From Tannerella sp. (lineage in GTDB: Bacteria > Bacteroidota > Bacteroidia > Bacteroidales > Tannerellaceae), in the NCBI GenBank assembly GCA_031279875.1, contig JAITHS010000361.1, positions 1 to 10,389 on the forward strand: a DNA stretch of 10,389 nucleotides. Direction: 5' to 3'. Positions 6,681 through 10,389 of the stretch are shown here, one piece after another. The notes beneath the pieces are model-generated. The model saw only the letters and a list, made by a program, of their open reading frames with translations, searched no databases and was not told where the DNA came from. Made by a program: the position numbers and the translations under genes. Numbering within the stretch: position 1 is the first letter of the stretch; the number at the start of each line of letters is the position of its first letter.

Positions 6681-6688
6681 CAAATTTA
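6681..6688 (-). promoter_or_regulatory. Possible -7 box for the YciO-like gene
   Basis: On the minus strand TAAATTTG (6688-6681) fits the TAnnTTTG box, about 20 nt upstream of the ATG at 6661. No TTTG or TTG is found at the expected distance of 17-23 bp upstream, so the promoter is only half matched. Confidence 0.35.
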
Positions 6689-6733
6689 CACATTCTTTTT
6701 GAATTGCGCTGTGTTTTGACTCATTTTTCTTAA

Positions 6734-6757
6734 ATTTGTAGAGATTTGTAGAGATTT
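6734..6757. repeat. Short tandem repeat ATTTGTAGAG (2.4 copies)
   Basis: The 10-bp unit ATTTGTAGAG occurs at 6734-6743 and 6744-6753 and is followed by a further ATTT. It lies in the gene-poor gap between the YciO-like gene and mnmA. No function is apparent; it may be a slippage product. Confidence 0.6.
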
Positions 6758-6807
6758 TAAGGGCAAAATGTATAACGAAATATACTTATGGATAGTAAAA
6801 AAGTCCG

Positions 6808-6974
6808 TACCTTTGCCGCCGCTAAACAATGTAGGGTGGTATATTCTTAAAATGCCCGTGAGGGTTATAAAATTGAAAAGCGGCGAGAAAGTGAGTCGGC
6901 ATAAGTCAATATTCATTTACTCTCACATACGACGGCTCGTAAAAACTTTCCCGTTCTGCTTTTCAATTTTTTTT
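6808..6974 (+). ncRNA. Candidate small structured RNA in the yciO-like/mnmA gap
   Basis: The 332-bp gap 6662-6993 has no convincing gene. The open frames across it are rich in Phe/Leu/Ile, resemble no family, and the plus-strand one runs into mnmA antisense. It does contain a Bacteroidota-like -7 box, TACCTTTG at 6808-6815, so a transcript would start near 6821. The -33 region is weak (TTATG at 6786-6790, 17-bp spacing). A perfect 13-bp inverted repeat, AAAATTGAAAAGC at 6869-6881 and its complement at 6958-6970, encloses 76 nt with a smaller GTGAG/CTCAC stem (6891-6895 with 6922-6926). It is followed directly by T8 (6967-6974), the shape of an intrinsic terminator. A roughly 150-nt RNA ending just before the convergent mnmA stop is the inference. 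No known RNA family is recognised. Confidence 0.28.
6869..6974 (+). terminator. Long-range 13-bp inverted repeat followed by T8
   Basis: The arms 6869-6881 and 6958-6970 pair perfectly over 13 bp and the right arm merges into a run of eight T at 6967-6974. On the minus strand the right-hand arm ends in only four T, so the plus strand is the likelier direction. The 76-nt interior is too long for a simple terminator, which suggests the terminal stem of a folded RNA. Confidence 0.3.
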
Positions 6975-6993
6975 CCTTATTACCTAAAAACCG

Positions 6994-8058
6994 TCAAATT
7001 ATTGCTCCACTGCCATAGCAAAGGTGGTGATTGCGGTCGTAAACTACGGCAAACTGACCGGGAGCAATACCTTGAATGTCGTGGTCGCTATTGATGGTAT
7101 AAACGTCGCCGCGACGGGTTATCAAGCCGTGCGTGAACTCCGGAGTGTGGCGTATCTTGAATGTTATCTCACGGGCGTCGTCAAACTCACCCCAAATATC
7201 TTCGGTTATGAAGTTAAAGCCCTGAATATTAATTGTTTTACCATATTGAGTAGCAGGGTCGTAGCCGTTAGATACATATATTATATTATGTATAGCATCT
7301 TTTCGGACTACAAACCAAGGTCCGCCGCTCATACCCAGCCCCTTGCGCTGTCCGATAGTATGAAACCAATAACCGTTGTGTTTGCCGACAACGTTACCCG
7401 TCTCATATTCAATGATTTGACCTTCCTTGCGCCCAAGATAACGCTCAATAAAATCGTTGTAATTAATTTTGCCCAGAAAACAAATACCCTGACTGTCTTT
7501 GCGTTCGGCGCTCGGCAGGTTCTCTTTGGCGGCGATGCGGCGCACATCACTTTTCATCAACTCGCCGACAGGAAACATCAACTTGTTGATTTGCAGGTTT
7601 GTAATCTGTCCCAGAAAATCGGTCTGGTCTTTGACGGGATCTTTAGCCGTTGAGAGCCAGACTTTTCCGTCTATGACCGTCGTTGTGGCATAATGCCCCG
7701 TCGCAATCTTGTCGAAATCCTTTCCCCATTTCTCCTCGAAGCAACCAAACTTGATATAGCGGTTGCACATAATATCGGGATTGGGCGTCAGCCCGCGCCG
7801 AACGGATTCTATCGTATAACCGACCACTTTTTCCCAATATTCTTCATGAAGCGAAACAATCTCTATTTTGCAACCATAACGCTTTGCTACACAAGTAGTT
7901 ATCTCTATATCTTCTTCAGCAGGGCAGTCGATATAACCTTCACGGTCTTCCGTTCCGATACGGATATAAAAAATCGTCGGCTCGTACCCCGCTTCTTTCA
8001 GGAGATGAACCATTACTGAACTGTCAACTCCACCCGAAACCAATGCTGCGATGTTCAT
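6994..8058 (-). CDS. mnmA: tRNA-specific 2-thiouridylase MnmA
   Basis: This 354-residue cytoplasmic enzyme uses ATP to adenylate U34 of tRNA-Lys, -Glu and -Gln and then inserts sulfur to give s2U34. The N-terminal PP-loop SGGVDSS is at 8-14. The two catalytic Cys are visible: C98 in [15 protein letters not shown] and C193 in DSQGICFLG. The tRNA-binding segment TGHYA is at 120-124, and [16 protein letters not shown] and [12 protein letters not shown] mark the middle and C-terminal beta domains. The length is typical. ATG 8058 is the natural start because [14 protein letters not shown] begins the PP-loop domain directly. It is read leftward from a promoter that shares a palindrome with the divergent Fur-like gene. 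Bacteroidota can carry two MnmA paralogues; which tRNAs this one serves is not visible. Confidence 0.95.
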   Translation of the reverse strand: MNIAALVSGGVDSSVMVHLLKEAGYEPTIFYIRIGTEDREGYIDCPAEEDIEITTCVAKRYGCKIEIVSLHEEYWEKVVGYTIESVRRGLTPNPDIMCNRYIKFGCFEEKWGKDFDKIATGHYATTTVIDGKVWLSTAKDPVKDQTDFLGQITNLQINKLMFPVGELMKSDVRRIAAKENLPSAERKDSQGICFLGKINYNDFIERYLGRKEGQIIEYETGNVVGKHNGYWFHTIGQRKGLGMSGGPWFVVRKDAIHNIIYVSNGYDPATQYGKTINIQGFNFITEDIWGEFDDAREITFKIRHTPEFTHGLITRRGDVYTINSDHDIQGIAPGQFAVVYDRNHHLCYGSGAII

Positions 8059-8089
8059 AAAATTTTGTGTTAAAAAAATATTTTAATGC

Positions 8090-8139
8090 ACAAAAGTAAT
8101 GATTTTTTTTGTAAAGACAAAAATAGTCATTACTTTTGT
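8090..8139. promoter_or_regulatory. Nearly palindromic overlapping divergent promoter of mnmA and the Fur-like gene
   Basis: The arms ACAAAAGTAATGA (8090-8102) and its perfect complement (8127-8139) flank a 24-bp centre that is itself largely symmetric; 21 of 25 base pairs match about the axis at 8114.5. Each strand carries a perfect promoter. On plus: TTTG 8108-8111, 19 bp, TACTTTTG 8131-8138. On minus: TTTG 8121-8118, 19 bp, TACTTTTG 8098-8091. The two overlap, so polymerase can probably occupy only one at a time. Starts are expected near 8145 (plus) and 8084 (minus). The symmetry may also be an operator for the Fur-like protein or another dimer. Confidence 0.8.
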
Positions 8140-8166
8140 AGTAGTTTTTATTTGAAATTGCAAACG

Positions 8167-8631
8167 ATGAACATTACAAATACAGAGCCAGAAACCATTG
8201 AGGAAGCCTTTTCGGAATATCTTAAGAGTAAAAATTTGCGTCATACGATCGAACGGGACGCGATCTTCGGTAAGATATATAATACCGATGAGCCGTTTAC
8301 TCCCGAAATGCTGCGGCAAAAACTTGAAGATGAGAACTTTCGCGTCAGTAAGGCGTCGATATATAATACTATCGAATTATTGCTTGACGCTAAAATCATT
8401 GTGCGTCATCAATTTACTAACTCGCTGGTACAGTACGAATTAAAGCATCTTTCGGAAGGCTACGCATATTTAATCTGTACACATTGCGACAGGGTAAGAA
8501 AAATTAGAGAGGAAAAAATCAATAATTTTTTAGACAAATTGAAGATATCGAAATTTACGTCCGAGTACTACTCGCTCTACTTTTACGGCATCTGTTCGCG
8601 TTGCAAATACATGCCGTCGAGAAATAAATAA
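8167..8631 (+). CDS. Fur-family transcriptional regulator, degenerate metal site
   Basis: This 154-residue protein has a winged-helix DNA-binding half (about 9-82), with NLRHTIERDAIFGKIY and the recognition region NFRVSKASIYNTIELLLDAKIIVRHQF (57-83), followed by a dimerisation half. Two Cys pairs, CTHC (C104, C107) and CSRC (C143, C146), form the structural Zn site of Fur proteins. The His-rich HHxDH motif that normally precedes the first Cys pair is missing: here it reads EGYAY at 97-101. Metal sensing may therefore be lost or changed. The frame stays open upstream to 8086, but that start lies within the promoter, so ATG 8167 is chosen. It precedes purA by 21 bp, a gene pair recalled from Bacteroides, and diverges from mnmA across a palindromic promoter, so autoregulation is likely. 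Its target regulon is unknown. Confidence 0.9.
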   Translation: MNITNTEPETIEEAFSEYLKSKNLRHTIERDAIFGKIYNTDEPFTPEMLRQKLEDENFRVSKASIYNTIELLLDAKIIVRHQFTNSLVQYELKHLSEGYAYLICTHCDRVRKIREEKINNFLDKLKISKFTSEYYSLYFYGICSRCKYMPSRNK

Positions 8632-8652
8632 ATAATTTATAATATATTATTA

Positions 8653-9921
8653 ATGAAGAAAATAGATGTTTTATTAGGATTACAGTGGGGCGATGAAGGC
8701 AAAGGTAAAGTTGTTGACGTCCTGACCCCACAATATGACGTAATAACACGCTTTCAGGGCGGTCCTAATGCCGGTCATACTCTTGAGTTTGACGGCAAGA
8801 AATACGTTCTGCGCTCAATTCCTTCGGGAATTTTTCAAGGCGGCAAAATCAATATCATAGGCAACGGCGTAGTGCTTGATCCTATGCTGTTTAAGGAAGA
8901 AGCCGTCAGTCTGGCTGCGAACGGACACAATCTCGCAACCCAACTGTATATTTCAAAGAAGGCTCATCTGATAATGCCGACTCACCGCATCCTTGACGCT
9001 GCCAACGAAGCCGCCAAGGGTATGGGTAAAATCGGCACTACCGGCAAAGGCATCGGACCGGCTTACACCGACAAAATAAGCCGTAACGGATTGAGAGTAG
9101 GCGATTTGCTGCATGATTTTGACCGTAAATACGCCGCCGCGAAACTGCGACACGAAAACTTGTTGAGAGCCATGAACTACGGCTACAACATAGCCCAAAG
9201 CGAAAGAGAGTGGTTTGAAGCGTTAGAATATCTCAAAAAATTTAAATTCATTGACAGTGAGCATGTTATCAACGAATATCTCACTGCCGACAAATCTATA
9301 CTCGCCGAAGGCGCACAAGGTACGATGCTCGACATAGATTTCGGGTCATACCCTTTCGTAACGTCTTCAAACACTATCGCCGCAGGTTGCTGCACTGGTT
9401 TGGGGGTCGCACCGCGCAATATCGGCGAAGTATATGGCATCATCAAAGCATACTGTACGCGCGTCGGTAGCGGGCCTTTTCCGACGGAACAGGACAACGA
9501 AACCGGCGCAGAGATGTGTGAGCGCGGTTGCGAGTTCGGCTCGGTAACAGGTCGTCGTCGCCGTTGCGGCTGGATAGACCTCGTTGCCCTACGCTACGCA
9601 ATTATGATAAACGGCGTTACGAAACTAATCATGATGAAAAGCGACGTACTCGATACATTTAAAACTATTCGCGCCTGTGTGGCATATCGTATTGAAGGTG
9701 AGGAAGTTACTAATTTCCCTTTTGAAGTTGCCGAAGCAAACATCGAACCGGTATATGCCGACATTGAGGGCTGGCAAACCGACATGACGTCAGTCAAAAG
9801 CGAAGACGAGTTTCCGGAAGAATTTAACTTATACATCAGTTTTCTTGAACATGAACTTGGAGTTCCGATATTTATCGTGTCGGTAGGGCCGGACAGAGAG
9901 CAGACAATTAAGCGTTTATGA
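8653..9921 (+). CDS. purA: Adenylosuccinate synthetase
   Basis: This 422-residue enzyme joins IMP and aspartate using GTP to form adenylosuccinate, the first committed step of AMP synthesis, in the cytoplasm. GDEGKGK at residues 13-19 is the glycine-rich GTP and Mg2+ loop, with catalytic D14. GPNAGHT (37-43) carries catalytic H42. KIGTTGKGIGPAYTDK (126-141) is the IMP-binding signature. The downstream segments EGAQGTMLDIDFGSYPFVTSSN and TRVGSGPFPTE, and the GTP-binding part around TGRRRRCGW and KSDVLD, are all conserved. The length is standard, and nothing in the active site is missing. It lies 21 bp after the Fur-like gene with an AT-rich spacer, so it is probably co-transcribed from the divergent promoter; a separate promoter is not evident. 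No strong terminator follows it. Confidence 0.97.
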   Translation: MKKIDVLLGLQWGDEGKGKVVDVLTPQYDVITRFQGGPNAGHTLEFDGKKYVLRSIPSGIFQGGKINIIGNGVVLDPMLFKEEAVSLAANGHNLATQLYISKKAHLIMPTHRILDAANEAAKGMGKIGTTGKGIGPAYTDKISRNGLRVGDLLHDFDRKYAAAKLRHENLLRAMNYGYNIAQSEREWFEALEYLKKFKFIDSEHVINEYLTADKSILAEGAQGTMLDIDFGSYPFVTSSNTIAAGCCTGLGVAPRNIGEVYGIIKAYCTRVGSGPFPTEQDNETGAEMCERGCEFGSVTGRRRRCGWIDLVALRYAIMINGVTKLIMMKSDVLDTFKTIRACVAYRIEGEEVTNFPFEVAEANIEPVYADIEGWQTDMTSVKSEDEFPEEFNLYISFLEHELGVPIFIVSVGPDREQTIKRL

Positions 9922-9961
9922 AAGAGGCGCCGATAGAACTATCCGTAGTATCATGTTATTT

Positions 9962-9999
9962 ATCTGCGGTCATCTGTTAAATCTGTGTCTTCTGCGTGC
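9962..9999. repeat. Degenerate ATCTGYG tandem repeat
   Basis: In the 172-bp gap after purA, four units of the form (A/T)TCTG(C/T)(G/T) recur every 9-10 bp at about 9962, 9972, 9981 and 9990. I recall similar ATCTGTG/ATCTGCG strings in intergenic DNA of other environmental bacteria. Their nature is unclear, and no function is assigned. Confidence 0.5.
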
Positions 10000-10031
10000 T
10001 AAAACACTTTTGAGGCAGCCTCGTCATTGAA

Positions 10032-10064
10032 TTCGTAATTTTTAATTTTTTTATAGTATCTTTG
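10032..10064 (+). promoter_or_regulatory. Promoter of the Gfo/Idh/MocA gene
   Basis: TATCTTTG at 10057-10064 is a perfect TAnnTTTG box, followed by GCAGC. The -33 region is weaker: TTCG at 10032-10035, with a 21-bp spacer. Transcription would begin near 10071, about 23 nt upstream of the ATG at 10094. Confidence 0.6.
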
Positions 10065-10093
10065 CAGCACATTATTAACGAAAAAAGTAAATT

Positions 10094-10389
10094 ATGGAAA
10101 ACAGAAAGAATGACATTTCACGCAGAGAATTTCTCGGTTTCTCCGCATTAGGACTCGCAAGTCTTACGATTTTACCGAGCTGGACGCTTCAAAAGGGCAT
10201 CAAAATTGCTCCGAGCGACCGAGTAGTATTAGGCTTTATCGGATTAGGTCAGCAGGGCTGTTCCGATTTTAGCAGTTTTTCGTCATGTCCGGGCGTTCAG
10301 GTTGCTGCTTGCAGCGATGTGGACACGATGAAATTAGAGCGTTTTGCAGGTCGCGTCAAGGCGTGGCAAAAGAAACTCGCAATGAATGA
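10094..10389 (+). CDS. Gfo/Idh/MocA-family oxidoreductase with Tat signal, N-terminal 98 residues
   Basis: The frame starts at ATG 10094 and runs off the window after 98 full codons. The N-terminus has a twin-arginine signal, SRREFLGFSALGLASLTILP (residues 9-28), so the protein is exported folded, with its cofactor bound. After a short linker, RVVLGFIGLGQQG (43-55) is the Rossmann GxGxxG fingerprint for NAD(P), and VQVAACSDVD (68-77) is the second strand ending in the acidic ribose-binding residue. These features together are typical of the many Tat-exported Gfo/Idh/MocA proteins of Bacteroidota, which act on sugars or related compounds, some as NAD-dependent glycosidases. The substrate domain lies outside the window, so specificity cannot be given. 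It has its own promoter and is separate from the purA operon. Confidence 0.9.
   Translation, partial: MENRKNDISRREFLGFSALGLASLTILPSWTLQKGIKIAPSDRVVLGFIGLGQQGCSDFSSFSSCPGVQVAACSDVDTMKLERFAGRVKAWQKKLAMN

Noticed and set aside
6686..6916. 76-codon minus-strand open frame in the same gap
   Set aside because: No family resemblance, no fitting promoter box upstream, and Phe/Leu/Ile-rich low-complexity content. Treated as chance.
6768..7094. 108-codon plus-strand open frame across the yciO-like/mnmA gap
   Set aside because: Its last 100 bp are antisense to the conserved mnmA C-terminus, its product resembles no family, and its composition reflects T-rich DNA. A candidate RNA explains the region better.
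8086..8166. 27-residue N-terminal extension of the Fur-like protein
   Set aside because: It would translate the promoter palindrome itself; transcription is expected to start near 8145, so the extension would not be in the mRNA.
10012..10022. GAGGC-A-GCCTC hairpin as the purA terminator
   Set aside because: The stem is very short with a minimal loop and is not followed by T residues.

Overview
The window comes from a member of the Bacteroidota, most likely the order Bacteroidales. Four things point there: promoters of the form TTTG-N19-TAnnTTTG instead of the sigma70 -35/-10 type; an ssb-gldE-phosphopantetheinyl transferase run; an HU / 29-residue basic protein / RNase G cluster; and a Fur-like gene directly before purA. 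All are recalled clade features, and no database search was run. No rRNA, tRNA, CRISPR array, insertion sequence or phage gene is visible.

Layout. On the minus strand at the left, ssb, gldE, a 4'-phosphopantetheinyl transferase and a cut-off aldo/keto reductase form one tight operon (junctions of +3, -4 and -13 bp) read from a promoter at about 2684-2714. Diverging from it is a plus-strand block: an HU-family protein, a tiny basic ribosomal-type protein (too short for usual ORF calling), RNase G, a secreted alpha/beta-hydrolase whose start overlaps the RNase G stop, and a small DUF4834-like membrane protein. A minus-strand YciO/YrdC-like gene converges on this block. A 332-bp gap (6662-6993) follows, holding a possible small structured RNA. 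Then comes mnmA (tRNA 2-thiouridylase) on the minus strand, divergent from a Fur-family regulator followed by purA. The window ends inside a Tat-exported Gfo/Idh/MocA oxidoreductase.

How the genes work together. Most are housekeeping: DNA binding (SSB, HU), RNA processing (RNase G), the ribosome (basic peptide), tRNA modification (MnmA, perhaps the YciO-like protein), carrier-protein activation (PPTase) and AMP synthesis (PurA). The hydrolase and the Gfo/Idh/MocA protein are envelope or periplasmic enzymes typical of glycan-using Bacteroidota.

No wholly new multi-gene system is evident. The strongest unusual signals are a nearly palindromic 50-bp divergent promoter shared by mnmA and the Fur-like gene; a Fur-like protein lacking the usual His-rich metal-sensing motif; a 21-codon hydrophobic leader ORF ending in a GTGA overlap with the apparent RNase G start; and a candidate small RNA with a 13-bp inverted repeat and T8 tract at 6808-6974.
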